A stretch of DNA of 64,000 nt from Pseudomonas fluorescens. GTDB lineage: Bacteria; Pseudomonadota; Gammaproteobacteria; Pseudomonadales; Pseudomonadaceae. Position numbers and translations under genes: made by a program. Below the pieces are notes generated by a model. That model had not been told where the DNA came from. It saw only the letters and a list, made by a program, of their open reading frames with translations, and did no database searches. Location of the stretch: the NCBI RefSeq assembly GCF_902497785.1, contig NZ_CABVHK010000018.1, positions 93,256-157,255 of the forward strand, written 5' to 3'. Positions 8,706-18,050 of the stretch are shown here, in pieces (within the stretch, counting starts at the first letter, position 1; every line of letters begins with the position of its first letter).

Positions 8706-8990
8706 TTAGCCGCGGTATTCGCACAGGTAAGCGGTGTCGACGGCCACTTTCAGCTGGAACTTGCTGTTCGCCGGCACGTTGAACTGGCTGCCGGCAGCGA
8801 AGGTTTCCCAGTCGGTGCTGTCTGGCAGTTTGACGGTCAGGGCGCCGGTTACTACGTGCATGATTTCACGCTGGCTGGTGCCGAATTCGTATTCGCCCGG
8901 GGCCATGACGCCAATGGTCGCCGGACCTTCAGCAGTGCCGAAAGCGATCGACTTGACGGTGCCGTCGAAGTACTCGTTGACTTTAAACAT
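8706..8990 (-). CDS. ppnP: Pyrimidine/purine nucleoside phosphorylase PpnP
   Basis: PpnP (DUF1255, formerly YaiE) cleaves diverse nucleosides with phosphate to the base and ribose-1-phosphate. The 94-residue product fits the family length and its small cupin fold: VNEYFDGTVKSIAF near the start, then ATIGVMAPGEYEFGT, HVVTGALTVKLP and the C-terminal SKFQLKV...YLCEY. The start is the ATG at 8990 with GAGGAA upstream; the longer in-frame reading adds 15 residues without a ribosome site. It is a single gene, convergent with the MOSC gene across a terminator. Confidence 0.92.
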   Translation of the reverse strand: MFKVNEYFDGTVKSIAFGTAEGPATIGVMAPGEYEFGTSQREIMHVVTGALTVKLPDSTDWETFAAGSQFNVPANSKFQLKVAVDTAYLCEYRG

Positions 8991-9059
8991 GGGCGATTCC
9001 TCGAAAAGGGCTGAAAAGGGCCGGCCAGTATGCACAAGGCCCTTGTCGTCGTCACCTTT

Positions 9060-9602
9060 CTAGAGCGGAAGAACCAGCGGTAACAGACGCGCTGTATTTC
9101 GCGCATCTTCCAGCGCCCGGTGCTGCTGGCCACTGAACTGCATGCCCGCCAGTTGCAGCGCTCCATTGAGTCCCAGCGGGCGTTCCAGGCGTCGGGCCTT
9201 GGCAAAACGCTGCTTGAGGTTCATGTGCGGCACGCGGCTCAGTTGGCTGTCGAGTTGCAGACGCTGCCATTCCTGAAGCAGTTGTTTACGGTCGTAATCA
9301 CCCCAACTGGCCCAGCCCTCCAGTCGCGAATGATGCTGGCCGAGCCAGCGTTCGAAGGCCGGCCAGACCTCGGTCAGCGGTTGCGCGGTATCGATATTGG
9401 CCTGGGTTATGTGCGTCAGTTCCCGGCAGAACGGCGTGAGCAGCGGCCGTCGCAACGGTCGCACGAAGCGCTGGAAATGGTCCAGTTCCCGACCCGCCCG
9501 GTCCACCAGCGTGGCGCCGATTTCGATGATCTCCATTTCCGTCACTGGCCAGCCACCCTCATCGGTGGTGGCTTCCAGATCTATCACCAGCCAATGAGGC
9601 AT
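9060..9602 (-). CDS. DEDDh-type 3'-5' exonuclease
   Basis: This 180-residue protein is an exonuclease of the RNase T/DnaQ superfamily, closest in look to the ERI-1/3'hExo-like group. The ExoI motif is VIDLEATTDEGG (Asp and Glu, about residues 6-12), with EIIEIGATLVD following. ExoII carries Asp in WGDYDRKQL. ExoIII carries HRALEDARNTARL with the catalytic His and Asp near residue 160-165. The start ATG at 9602 has AGGA upstream; the longer frame adds 16 residues. The substrate (RNA or DNA) cannot be decided. It lies just after the atu operon on the same strand, 71 bases downstream, probably a separate unit. Confidence 0.85.
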   Translation of the reverse strand: MPHWLVIDLEATTDEGGWPVTEMEIIEIGATLVDRAGRELDHFQRFVRPLRRPLLTPFCRELTHITQANIDTAQPLTEVWPAFERWLGQHHSRLEGWASWGDYDRKQLLQEWQRLQLDSQLSRVPHMNLKQRFAKARRLERPLGLNGALQLAGMQFSGQQHRALEDARNTARLLPLVLPL

Positions 9603-9673
9603 TGCAGGGTTCCTGGTATCCGCGTCGTGATAGGGCTTGAGCGTAGCCAAACCCGGCGGATCCGCCTAGCGGC

Positions 9674-11635
9674 TTATTCGACTTCCAACAGAATCTGACG
9701 ATTTTTCACCTGATCGCCGACCCGGACCTGCAAACGTTTGAGCACGCCGTCTATGCCGGATTTCAGCGGGTGCTCCATCTTCATCGCTTCCAGCACCACC
9801 AGCAGCTGACCTTTGCTGACCGGGCTGCCTTCAGTGACCAGCACATCGACGATCGCGCCGTCCATCGGTGCCTTCAACGTGCCGGAGCTGACGGCGGCCT
9901 GGCCGCTGACCGGCACCTGAGTACGGTCCACCAGACGCACACTGCCGGGACGGGTGAACAGCCACAGTTGCCCGGCGTCGAGGCGGTAGGCGTGACGCTG
10001 GCGGACGCCATCGATTTCCAGCGTGGCCCAGCGTCCGTCGCACTGGATGACCTTCAGTTCGACAGGCTGCGCGGCGACTTGGATTCGGTACGGTTCGCCT
10101 GGCACCGCGTTCAATTGCACCGGCCAGTCCTGATCCTCCAGGCCGATGCGAAAGTGCAGCGGCACACTTGCGTTATTGCGCCAGCCGGCCAGTGCGGCGG
10201 AATGAGCCTGCGCTGAAGCCTGATAGAACAGCGCGGCGGCGATCGCCAGCTCTTCTGCGCTGGGTATGTGCGTATGCAGGCAAGGGTGGTCGGCGAAATG
10301 CGTGGGGATGAATCCGGTGCTGAAGTCGCCGCTGATGAAATGCGGATGTTCGAGCAGGCTGGCGAGCAAGCGCTGATTGCTCGGCAGGCCCAGTAGCACG
10401 CTGTCCTGTACCGCTCGCAGTAATTTGCGTCGGGCTTCTTCGCGAGTGGCGCCGTGGGCGATGATCTTGCCCAGCAGCGGGTCGTAGAACGGGCTGACGT
10501 GCTGGCCTTCGATCAAGCCATGATCGATCCGAACGCCGCCCTGTGAGGCCGGTTCCCAGGCAGTGATCCGCCCGGTTTGTGGCAGAAACGTTTGGCTCGG
10601 GTCTTCGGCATACAAGCGCACTTCCATGGCGTGGCCGTTGAGTTGCACCTGTTCCTGGCGCAGCGGCAACGGCAGCCCTTCGGCGACGCGCAGTTGCCAG
10701 GCCACCAGATCGAGGCCAGTGATCAGTTCCGTCACCGGGTGCTCAACCTGCAACCGGGTGTTCATTTCCAGAAAGTAAAACTGCCCGCGCGCATCCAGCA
10801 GAAATTCCACGGTGCCGGCGCCGACGTAGTTCACCGCTCGACCGGCCTTGAGCGCCGCTTCGCCCATGGCCTGACGCAACTCGGCGGTCATCACCGGGCA
10901 GGGGGCCTCCTCGATGACTTTCTGGTGGCGGCGCTGGATCGAACAGTCGCGCTCGCCGAGGTAGATCAGGTTGCCGTGTTGGTCGCCGAACAACTGCACC
11001 TCGACATGGCGCGGATCGATCAGCGCCTGTTCGAGGATCAGTTCGTCGCTGCCAAACCCGTGCAACGCTTCGGAGCGGGCGGTGCGAATCTGTGCCAACA
11101 GATCAGCGGCATCCTGCACCAGACGCATGCCACGCCCGCCACCGCCAGCACTCGCCTTGATCATCAGCGGATAGCCGATGCGCCCGGCTTCACGGCTCAG
11201 CGTGGCGTCGTCCTGCCCGGCGCCTTGATAGCCTTCGATGCACGGTACACCGGCCTCAAGCATGGCTATTTTTGACAGGCGTTTGCTGCCCATCAGTTCG
11301 ATGGCGTCGGCGCTGGGGCCGATGAAGGTGATGCCGGCGTGCTGACAGGCGCGGGCGAATTCGGCGTTTTCCGAAAGGAAGCCATAACCGGGGTGGATCG
11401 CGTCGGCGCCGGTGCGGCGGGCGGCGTCGAGGATGGCCGGGATGTTCAAGTAGGACTGCTGCACCGGGGCTGGACCGATGTTGACGGCTTCGTCGGCGAT
11501 CTGCACGTGCAGGGCATCGGCGTCGGCATCGCTGAACACGGCCACGGTGCGGTAGCCCAGGGCCTGGGCGGTGCGCTGGATGCGGCAGGCGATTTCACCG
11601 CGGTTGGCGATGAGGATTTTGCTGAGTCCGGGCAT
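9674..11635 (-). CDS. atuF: Geranyl-CoA carboxylase, biotin-carrying alpha subunit AtuF
   Basis: AtuF carboxylates its biotin with ATP and bicarbonate; AtuC then transfers CO2 to cis-geranyl-CoA, giving isohexenyl-glutaconyl-CoA. The 653-residue protein has a biotin carboxylase half (ILIANRGEIACRI at 7-19, ATP-grasp loop KASAGGGGRGMR, FLEMNTRLQVEHPVTE). A linker follows, then a C-terminal biotinyl domain with biotin-acceptor K619 in LEAMKMEH. By itself it could equally be LiuD (methylcrotonyl-CoA carboxylase). Its place behind atuA-E, next to AtuC, decides the call. It is last in the operon, separated from atuE by 103 bases containing a REP. Confidence 0.9.
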   Translation of the reverse strand: MPGLSKILIANRGEIACRIQRTAQALGYRTVAVFSDADADALHVQIADEAVNIGPAPVQQSYLNIPAILDAARRTGADAIHPGYGFLSENAEFARACQHAGITFIGPSADAIELMGSKRLSKIAMLEAGVPCIEGYQGAGQDDATLSREAGRIGYPLMIKASAGGGGRGMRLVQDAADLLAQIRTARSEALHGFGSDELILEQALIDPRHVEVQLFGDQHGNLIYLGERDCSIQRRHQKVIEEAPCPVMTAELRQAMGEAALKAGRAVNYVGAGTVEFLLDARGQFYFLEMNTRLQVEHPVTELITGLDLVAWQLRVAEGLPLPLRQEQVQLNGHAMEVRLYAEDPSQTFLPQTGRITAWEPASQGGVRIDHGLIEGQHVSPFYDPLLGKIIAHGATREEARRKLLRAVQDSVLLGLPSNQRLLASLLEHPHFISGDFSTGFIPTHFADHPCLHTHIPSAEELAIAAALFYQASAQAHSAALAGWRNNASVPLHFRIGLEDQDWPVQLNAVPGEPYRIQVAAQPVELKVIQCDGRWATLEIDGVRQRHAYRLDAGQLWLFTRPGSVRLVDRTQVPVSGQAAVSSGTLKAPMDGAIVDVLVTEGSPVSKGQLLVVLEAMKMEHPLKSGIDGVLKRLQVRVGDQVKNRQILLEVE

Positions 11636-11673
11636 GGGTTGTTCTCTTGTTTTTGCGGTGAAGGTGATGGCCT

Positions 11674-11700
11674 CTTCGCGAGCAGGCTCGCTCCCACAGG
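11674..11700. repeat. Single REP element
   Basis: TTCGCGAGCAGGCTCGCTCCCACAGG lies between atuE and atuF, inside the operon. It can form a hairpin in the mRNA and might modulate the level of atuF relative to upstream genes. Confidence 0.85.
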
Positions 11701-11738
11701 TTTTGTGAACGACGCAGAACGGGTTTGTTCGAGAAGCT

Positions 11739-12536
11739 TTAAGGCGCCCACCCCGGTTTACGTTTTTGCACGAACGCCATGGTTCCCTCGACCCCTTCAG
11801 CCCCGGTCACCGCTTCGCTGAACCACTCGGCTGCCTCATCCAGCAATGCATCCGACGGCTGCCCGGCACTCGCCAGCAACAGCTTTTTGGTCATCGCATT
11901 CGCCCCCGGCGCGCAGCACAGCACATGCGCGAGGATTTCATCCAGGCGCTCGGCCAGCGCCTGCGCGTCGTGCTCGACAAAATGCACCAGCCCCATGCGT
12001 CGCGCGTGGGTGCCATCAAAGCGAGCGGCGGTCAGGGCCAGTCGGCGTGCCTGGGTCAAGCCGATGCGCTGAACCACAAACGGGGCGATCTGCGCGGGCA
12101 ACAATCCGAGGCTGGTTTCCGGCAGACCGAATTGCGCCTGGTGATCCGCCAACGCCACGTCGCTGACGCAAGCCAAACCCAGCCCGCCGCCGAGCACCGC
12201 CCCTTGCAACACGGTGATCACCACTTGCGGGGCGTGTTGTACCTCTTGCAGAAGCGCGCCGAATGCGCGATTCAAATCGCGGTAGGCGGCGGGTCCTTGC
12301 GCGCGGGCATTGGCCATGTCCTTGATGTCGCCACCGGCGCAGAAATGCCCGCCGGCACCGCCGATCACCAAGGCGCGAACCTGTCGGTCATCGCGCACTG
12401 CCGTCAGCACCGAGCGCAATTCGGCGACCATCTGCAAGCTCATGGCATTGCGGCTTTCCGGTCGATTGAGGGTGATGTGCAGCACGCCGTTATGGGCTTC
12501 GAGCAATAGCGTCTGGCAAACCGGCAGGGTGCTCAT
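11739..12536 (-). CDS. atuE: Isohexenyl-glutaconyl-CoA hydratase AtuE
   Basis: AtuE hydrates the carboxylated intermediate of the citronellol pathway to 3-hydroxy-3-isohexenylglutaryl-CoA. The 265-residue protein is a crotonase: HITLNRPESRNAMS near residues 19-32, oxyanion motif GGAGGHFCAGGDIKDM near 62-77, and VLQGAVLGGGLGLACVSD near 110-127. The ATG at 12536 overlaps the stop of atuD as ATGA, so translation is coupled. A longer frame upstream is just the overlap with atuD in another frame. Crotonases are hard to tell apart by sequence, so the name rests on operon position. Confidence 0.88.
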   Translation of the reverse strand: MSTLPVCQTLLLEAHNGVLHITLNRPESRNAMSLQMVAELRSVLTAVRDDRQVRALVIGGAGGHFCAGGDIKDMANARAQGPAAYRDLNRAFGALLQEVQHAPQVVITVLQGAVLGGGLGLACVSDVALADHQAQFGLPETSLGLLPAQIAPFVVQRIGLTQARRLALTAARFDGTHARRMGLVHFVEHDAQALAERLDEILAHVLCCAPGANAMTKKLLLASAGQPSDALLDEAAEWFSEAVTGAEGVEGTMAFVQKRKPGWAP

Positions 12537-13690
12537 TTCTTTTTCCCCGGCAGGATGCCCATGAGTTTGCAGATGATCCCCAGCATGATTTCGTCGGCGC
12601 CGCCGCCGATCGAGACCAGCCGCACGTCGCGGTAAGCGCGGGCGACCGGGTTGTCCCACATGAAGCCCATGCCGCCCCAATATTGCAGGCAACTGTCGCT
12701 GACCTCGCGGCCCAGTCGCCCGGCCTTGAGTTTGGCCATCGACGCCAGGCGCGTGACGTCCTGGCCTCTGATGTATTGCTCGGTCGCCTGGTAAACCAGC
12801 GCTCGCAGGCATTCGATTTCGGTTTGCAACTCGGCGAGACGAAAGTGAATGACCTGATTGTCGATCAGCGCATTGCCGAAGGTTTTGCGCTCCTTGCAGT
12901 ACTCGATGGTGCTGTCGACGCAGTATTCCAGGCCCTTGATCATGTTGGCCGCGCCGAACAGGCGTTCCTCCTGGAACTGCAGCATCTGCATCATGAACCC
13001 CGCGCCTTCATGGCCGATGCGGTTGCGCTGCGGGACACGCACGTTGTCGAAAAACACCTGGGCGGTTTCCGAACTGCGCATGCCGAGCTTGTCCAGGTGC
13101 GAGCTGAGGCTGATGCCCGGCGTGTTCATCGGCACCATGATCAGCGACTTGTTGATGTGCGGTTTGTCGTCCGACGTGTTGGCCAGCAGGCAGATGAAGT
13201 CGGCGCTCGGTGAATTGGTGATCCACATCTTGCTGCCGTTGATCACGTAGTCATCGCCATCTTTGCGCGCCGTGGTTTTCAAACCGGCCACGTCGGAACC
13301 GGCGCCGACTTCGGAGACGCCAATGCAGCCGACTTGCTCGCCGGTGATCGCCGGCCGCAGAAATTCCTCGCGCAGTTCATCAGAGCCGAAACGCGCCAGC
13401 GCCGGGGTGCACATATCGGTCTGCACGCCGATGGACATCGGAATGCCGCCGCAATGAATGGTGCCGAATTCTTCGGCGGCGACAATGGAATAGCTGTAGT
13501 CCAGACCCATGCCGCCGAATTTCTCCGGTTTGGATATCCCCAACAGGCCCAGTGCACCGGCCTTGCGGAAGATTTCATGGATCGGAAAACGCCCGGCTTT
13601 TTCCCAGGCCTCGACGTGCGGATTGATCTCGTGATCGACGAATTGGTGGACGGTGCGGCGCAGTGCTTCGTGTTCCTGGGTGAAGATCAT
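12533..13690 (-). CDS. atuD: Citronellyl-CoA dehydrogenase AtuD
   Basis: AtuD is a flavin-dependent acyl-CoA dehydrogenase that introduces a double bond into citronellyl-CoA to form geranyl-CoA. The 385-residue product shows the ACAD features: IGVSEVGAGSDVAGLKT around residues 122-138, WITNSPSADF, YCKERKTFGNALIDNQ, and LQYWGGMGFMWDNPVARAYRD near the C-terminus. EIMLGIICKLM closes the protein. The length is normal. It lies 24 bases after atuC and overlaps atuE. Family certain; substrate from context, because atuA-F in this order is characteristic of the terpene pathway. Confidence 0.9.
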   Translation of the reverse strand: MIFTQEHEALRRTVHQFVDHEINPHVEAWEKAGRFPIHEIFRKAGALGLLGISKPEKFGGMGLDYSYSIVAAEEFGTIHCGGIPMSIGVQTDMCTPALARFGSDELREEFLRPAITGEQVGCIGVSEVGAGSDVAGLKTTARKDGDDYVINGSKMWITNSPSADFICLLANTSDDKPHINKSLIMVPMNTPGISLSSHLDKLGMRSSETAQVFFDNVRVPQRNRIGHEGAGFMMQMLQFQEERLFGAANMIKGLEYCVDSTIEYCKERKTFGNALIDNQVIHFRLAELQTEIECLRALVYQATEQYIRGQDVTRLASMAKLKAGRLGREVSDSCLQYWGGMGFMWDNPVARAYRDVRLVSIGGGADEIMLGIICKLMGILPGKKK

Positions 13691-13714
13691 TTTTATTGTT
13701 CTCCTCTGGCCGGT

Positions 13715-15331
13715 TCAGAACCGGGCTACGCCAAAACTGTTGGTTTGCAGCGGCCGCACGTCGGCCTCATGACAGATGTCCAGTAAGTAACCGAGCAAGG
13801 TCCGGGTATCGCGCGGGTCGATCAAACCGTCGTCCCACAGACTGGCGCTGCCATACAACGCGGTGGACTGGCTGTCGAGTTTCTGCGCGGTCACCTGCTC
13901 GAGCATGTCGAGCATTTTCGGGTCGGGGACCAGACCGTCCTTGAGCTGTTTGGCCTCGGTGACGATGCGCAACACCTTGCCGGCCTGAGCGCCGCCCATC
14001 ACCGCGGTCCGGCTGTTGGGCCAGGCGAAAATGAAGCGCGGGTCGAGGCCCCGGCCGCACATGGCATAGTTGCCGGCGCCATAAGAACCTCCGACGACGA
14101 TCGTCAGTTTCGGCACCCGCGCATTGGCCACCGCCTGAATCATCTTGGCGCCGTGTTTGATCACGCCTTGTTGCTCGGATTCGGTGCCGACCATGAAGCC
14201 AGTGGTGTTGTGGAAAAACAGCAGTGGCGTGCGGCTCTGGTCGCACAGTTGGATAAACTGCGCGGCTTTGCTCGCACCTTTGGGCGTGATCGGACCGTTG
14301 TTGCCGATGAAGCCGCAGGCGCGACCCTGAATCTGCACATGGCCGCAGACGGTCTGTTGATCGAATTCACTTTTGAATTCGAGAAAGTTCGAACCGTCTG
14401 CGATCCGCGCGATGATTTCGCGCACGTCATAGGGCTTTTTCGGGTCATCCGGAATCAACCCCAGCAGCTCGTCGATCGGGTAGAGCGGTTCTTCCCAGTG
14501 GCGCTCGGGCAACCAGGACAGCTGATCATTCCACGCCAGCATCCGGACAATCTCCCGCACCTGGCGCACGCCATCGGCATCGTTCTCGGCCAGGTATTCG
14601 GCGGTGCCGGCGGTTTGCGCGTGCATCTCGGCGCCACCCAGTTCTTCATCGGTGGCGACTTCGCCGGTCGCGGCTTTGAGCAGCGGTGGGCCGGCGAGAA
14701 ACAGCTTGGCTTTACCGCGCACGACCACCACGTAGTCCGACAGCCCCGGCTGATAAGCGCCGCCTGCCGTGGCCGACCCGTGGACCACGGTGATCTGCGG
14801 AAGACCCATGGCCGACATCCGCGCCTGATTGGCAAAGCTGCGCGCGCCTTCGACGAAAATCTCCGCCGCGTAATTCAGGTTGGCGCCGCCGCTCTCGGCG
14901 AGGGTGATCACCGGCAGTTTGTTTTCCATGGCGATTTGTTGCAGGCGCAGGGATTTTTTCAAGCCGCTGGGGGAAATCGTCCCGCCCTTGATCGCGCTGT
15001 TGTTGGCCACCACCAATACCCGCGCGCCCGATACGTAACCGATCCCGGCGATTAAACCGCCACCCGCCGAACTGCCGTCCTTGTCGTCATGCAACTTGTA
15101 GCCGGCCAGGCTCGCCAGTTCGAGAAACGGCGCGCCCGGGTCGAGCAACAGATTGAGCCGTTCACGCGGTAGCAATTGCCCGCGCTTGTCGAACTTCGGC
15201 TTGGCGTCGGCGGCCTTGTTCAGCAGGTTTTGCTCGAGCTGACGGACGTGCTCGATACCGGCCAGCATCGCCGCACGGTTCTGGGCGAATTGTTCGCTGG
15301 AAGGGTCGATCTGCGTCTGGATCACCGGCAT
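13715..15331 (-). CDS. atuC: Geranyl-CoA carboxylase, carboxyltransferase beta subunit AtuC
   Basis: AtuC transfers CO2 from biotin on AtuF to geranyl-CoA. The 538-residue protein has the two crotonase-like halves of acyl-CoA carboxyltransferases: GYVSGARVLVVANNSAIKGG and LPVITLAESGGANL in the N half, and CGFIGNNGPITPKGASKAAQ, LFFHNTTGFMVG and GGSYGAGNYAMCGRG in the C half. The oxyanion glycine pairs are intact. The size equals that of LiuB, the leucine-pathway homologue, so the gene could be confused with it. AtuA and AtuB next door support the terpene assignment. It starts 3 bases after atuB ends. Confidence 0.92.
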   Translation of the reverse strand: MPVIQTQIDPSSEQFAQNRAAMLAGIEHVRQLEQNLLNKAADAKPKFDKRGQLLPRERLNLLLDPGAPFLELASLAGYKLHDDKDGSSAGGGLIAGIGYVSGARVLVVANNSAIKGGTISPSGLKKSLRLQQIAMENKLPVITLAESGGANLNYAAEIFVEGARSFANQARMSAMGLPQITVVHGSATAGGAYQPGLSDYVVVVRGKAKLFLAGPPLLKAATGEVATDEELGGAEMHAQTAGTAEYLAENDADGVRQVREIVRMLAWNDQLSWLPERHWEEPLYPIDELLGLIPDDPKKPYDVREIIARIADGSNFLEFKSEFDQQTVCGHVQIQGRACGFIGNNGPITPKGASKAAQFIQLCDQSRTPLLFFHNTTGFMVGTESEQQGVIKHGAKMIQAVANARVPKLTIVVGGSYGAGNYAMCGRGLDPRFIFAWPNSRTAVMGGAQAGKVLRIVTEAKQLKDGLVPDPKMLDMLEQVTAQKLDSQSTALYGSASLWDDGLIDPRDTRTLLGYLLDICHEADVRPLQTNSFGVARF

Positions 15332-15334
15332 GGC

Positions 15335-16204
15335 TTATTCCTTGTCCTTGAGGACGTCGGGGAGATAAGCGCGGTGGAAACCGTTGTACGACTCGCTGTT
15401 CGTCGCCTTGTGAATCGGCCACGCCCGCCCGCCAAGGCTGGCGGCCCCGTCGATGCGCAGCGTACTGCCACTGACAAACGCTGCCGCCGGGCTGAGCAGG
15501 AACACGATCGCCGCGCTGACTTCCGATTCGGTGCCGATGCGTTTGAGTGGCACGTGCTCGCGCAAGGTCGGAATCACCGCTTTGAACGCGCCTTCGTAAG
15601 TGTCCATTCCGCTGGACGCGATCCATCCCGGCGCCACCGCGTTGACCCGCACCCCGGCGTAACCCCATTCGAACGCGGCGGTCTTGGTCAGGTTGTCCAT
15701 GCCCGAGCGCGCTGCGCCCGAATGGCCCATGCCGGGCATGCCGCCCCACATGTCGGCGAGCATGTTGACGATGGCGCCGCCGTGTTTGCTCATGGACTGG
15801 TTGAACACTTCCCGGGCCATCAGAAAACCGCCGACCAGGTTGGTGCGCATCACGGTTTCAAACCCCTTCTGATTGATTGAGGCCAGCGCCGACGGGTATT
15901 GCCCGCCGGCATTGTTCACCAGTGCGCTGATCGGCCCGTGTTTGCGGATCAGTTCGCTGACCAGGTGCTTGACCGCTTCTTCGTCGCGAATATCGCAGGT
16001 TTGCCAATCGGCCTTGCCGCCGTCTTCGGCAATCTCGGCCGCCACGGCTTTGAGTTTGTCGGCATTGCGGCCCACCAGCAGGACATGAGCGCCGAGGGCC
16101 GCCAGTTCGTGGGCGGTGCAGCGACCGATGCCGCTGCCGCCACCGGTGACGATGATGTTTTGACCGGCAAACAGACCGGTTTTGAAAATCGAGTCGTAGG
16201 CCAC
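15335..16204 (-). CDS. atuB: Short-chain dehydrogenase/reductase AtuB
   Basis: AtuB is thought to oxidise citronellol/geraniol or an intermediate in the Atu pathway; its exact step is not settled. The 289-residue protein is a classical SDR: NAD(P) motif VTGGGSGIGR at about residues 19-28, NNAGGQYPS, and NMLADMWGG before the active-site region. There it reads HSGAARSGMDNLTK, as in the PECR/DECR2-like group, where the usual Tyr of YxxxK is not at the standard place. VRVNAVAPGWI follows. It lies 12 bases after atuA and 3 before atuC. Confidence 0.88.
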   Translation of the reverse strand: MAYDSIFKTGLFAGQNIIVTGGGSGIGRCTAHELAALGAHVLLVGRNADKLKAVAAEIAEDGGKADWQTCDIRDEEAVKHLVSELIRKHGPISALVNNAGGQYPSALASINQKGFETVMRTNLVGGFLMAREVFNQSMSKHGGAIVNMLADMWGGMPGMGHSGAARSGMDNLTKTAAFEWGYAGVRVNAVAPGWIASSGMDTYEGAFKAVIPTLREHVPLKRIGTESEVSAAIVFLLSPAAAFVSGSTLRIDGAASLGGRAWPIHKATNSESYNGFHRAYLPDVLKDKE

Positions 16205-16216
16205 GGCGGCAGTCCT

Positions 16217-18019
16217 CTAGTTGACCTGGTCGGCGATGCGCTGTGGCACCGGAATCTGGATCTCCAGCAGTTGCTGGGCGAAAGCCTTGCCTTGCGGGTC
16301 TATCCGCAGGCTGGCGATACCGCCGCCGCCCAAGGCGTTTTCCAGTAGAAAATTCAGGCTGTGGGTGGCCGGCAAATACCAGCGCTCGACGCGGCCATGA
16401 ATGGGGTCGAGCACATGGCGCATCCAGTCGACGAGCACTTCCGGGGTCAAGGCTTCGGCGATCCACGGCAAGTACTCGGGATCGCGTGCCATGACGCCGA
16501 TATTGCTGTGATTGCCCTTGTCGCCCGAGCGCGCGACCGCCAGTTTGATCAGCGCCACGCTGGCATCGGCGCGGCCCGTGGGTTTTGGTGGGTCGAGCGG
16601 TACAGGCAGGTCAGCGGTGGCGAGTGTATCGAGGGCGGGCAGGGCGCACGGATGGCGCTGGCCCTTGAAATCAATGTCCAGCGTGCAGGCGCTTTTGTCG
16701 ATGAGGAACGAGAATAGCCGGATCAGCGGATACACCGTCGGCCGTCCGCCGACGATCCCGGTCAACCCCGGCGCCATGCCGGTGGCGGCCTGGGCAATTT
16801 CCCGGGAGAACAGGATCAACGCCTGCTTGTTCGAATGCCGCACGGCGAGCTTGATCACCACTTCGCGGCTGTCCTGACGTTGCCCGTGCGGGCCGTAAGT
16901 GGCCTCGCTGCCCAGCAGTTCGATGTTCACTTCGCTGTAGGGTGGCCAGCCGCGCTGGCTGAAGATTTCAGAAGTCTTGTTGATGATCGCTTCGCTGACG
17001 CGCCGCGCCTTGTCCAGCGCGTCGATCCCGGCGATCAGGCAACTGGCGGTGCAGCGGAAACCGTCTGGATACGTCGCGCTGACCTTGTATTGATCCGTCG
17101 GCGGCAGGCCTCTGGCGCCATGCACCTGCACCGCGTTCTTGCCTTGTTGTTGAAGTTTGACCTGAGTGAAGTCGCAGATCACATCGGGCAGCAGATAGGC
17201 CTGCGGGTTGCCGATTTCGTAAAGCATCTGCTCGCCGACGGTCAGTGGCGTGATCAGGCCACCGGAGCCTGCGGGTTTGCTGACGATGAATTGGCTGTCG
17301 GCGCTGACTTCGACGATGGGAAAGCCGATGTGCTCGTAGTCCGGCACGTCGCGCCAATCGGTGAAGTTACCGCCCGTGCACTGGGCGCCGCATTCGATGA
17401 TGTGGCCGGCGAGGGCGGCTTGCGCGAGTTTGTCGTAGTCGTGCCAGGACCAGCCGAATTCGTGCACCAGCGCTGCGCTGACCACGGCGCTGTCGACCAC
17501 GCGGCCGGTGATCACGATGTCCGCACCCAGGCGCAATGCTTCGACAATGCCCGGTGCGCCGAGGTAGGCGTTGGTGGAGACGCACATCGGCGGCAAAGGC
17601 GCGCCGCTGAACATTTCGTGGATGCCGTGGCTGCTCAGCTGTTTGAATTGCGGTTGCAGATCATCGCCCAGCAACACGGCGATCTTCAGCGCCACACCGG
17701 CCTTGTCGCAGGCGGCTTGCAGCGCGGCGGCGCAGGCCTGTGGATTGATCCCGCCGGCATTGCTGATGACGCGGATGTTCTGTTCGGCAAGTTGCCCCAG
17801 CAGGGGGCTGAGGACTTCAATGAAGTCGCCGGCGTACCCGGCCTGCGGGTCTTTCATCCGTGCGCCGGCCATGATCGACATCGTGATCTCGGCCAGATAA
17901 TCGAACACCAGGTAGTCCAGGCGTCCGCCTTCCACCAGTTGCGCGGCGGCGGTGGAAGTGTCGCCCCAGAAGGCGCTGGCGCAACCGATGCGAATCGTTT
18001 CAGGCACAGCCTTGTCCAT
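16217..18019 (-). CDS. atuA: Acyclic terpene utilisation protein AtuA
   Basis: AtuA is required for growth on citronellol and geraniol and is the diagnostic gene of this pathway, but its biochemical function is unknown. The 600-residue product has the long N-terminal AtuA domain (DUF1446), with IRIGCASAFWGDT at the start, DYLVFDYLAEITMSIMA, VISNAGGINPQACAAAL and ITGRVVDSAV. A C-terminal AtuA-like domain carries ARSGDKGNHSNIGVMARDPE. The ATG at 18019 has an excellent GGAGGTG 5 bases upstream, better than the in-frame start 13 codons earlier. It is first in the operon, facing atuR across the operator region. Confidence 0.94.
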   Translation of the reverse strand: MDKAVPETIRIGCASAFWGDTSTAAAQLVEGGRLDYLVFDYLAEITMSIMAGARMKDPQAGYAGDFIEVLSPLLGQLAEQNIRVISNAGGINPQACAAALQAACDKAGVALKIAVLLGDDLQPQFKQLSSHGIHEMFSGAPLPPMCVSTNAYLGAPGIVEALRLGADIVITGRVVDSAVVSAALVHEFGWSWHDYDKLAQAALAGHIIECGAQCTGGNFTDWRDVPDYEHIGFPIVEVSADSQFIVSKPAGSGGLITPLTVGEQMLYEIGNPQAYLLPDVICDFTQVKLQQQGKNAVQVHGARGLPPTDQYKVSATYPDGFRCTASCLIAGIDALDKARRVSEAIINKTSEIFSQRGWPPYSEVNIELLGSEATYGPHGQRQDSREVVIKLAVRHSNKQALILFSREIAQAATGMAPGLTGIVGGRPTVYPLIRLFSFLIDKSACTLDIDFKGQRHPCALPALDTLATADLPVPLDPPKPTGRADASVALIKLAVARSGDKGNHSNIGVMARDPEYLPWIAEALTPEVLVDWMRHVLDPIHGRVERWYLPATHSLNFLLENALGGGGIASLRIDPQGKAFAQQLLEIQIPVPQRIADQVN

Positions 18020-18050
18020 AGCCACCTCCGACAGAAGTGCGTCGAGACTA

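Noticed and set aside
9655..9666. Perfect palindrome GGCGGATCCGCC after atuF
   Set aside because: Only 12 bases with no T-tract, and chance palindromes of this kind are expected at this GC.
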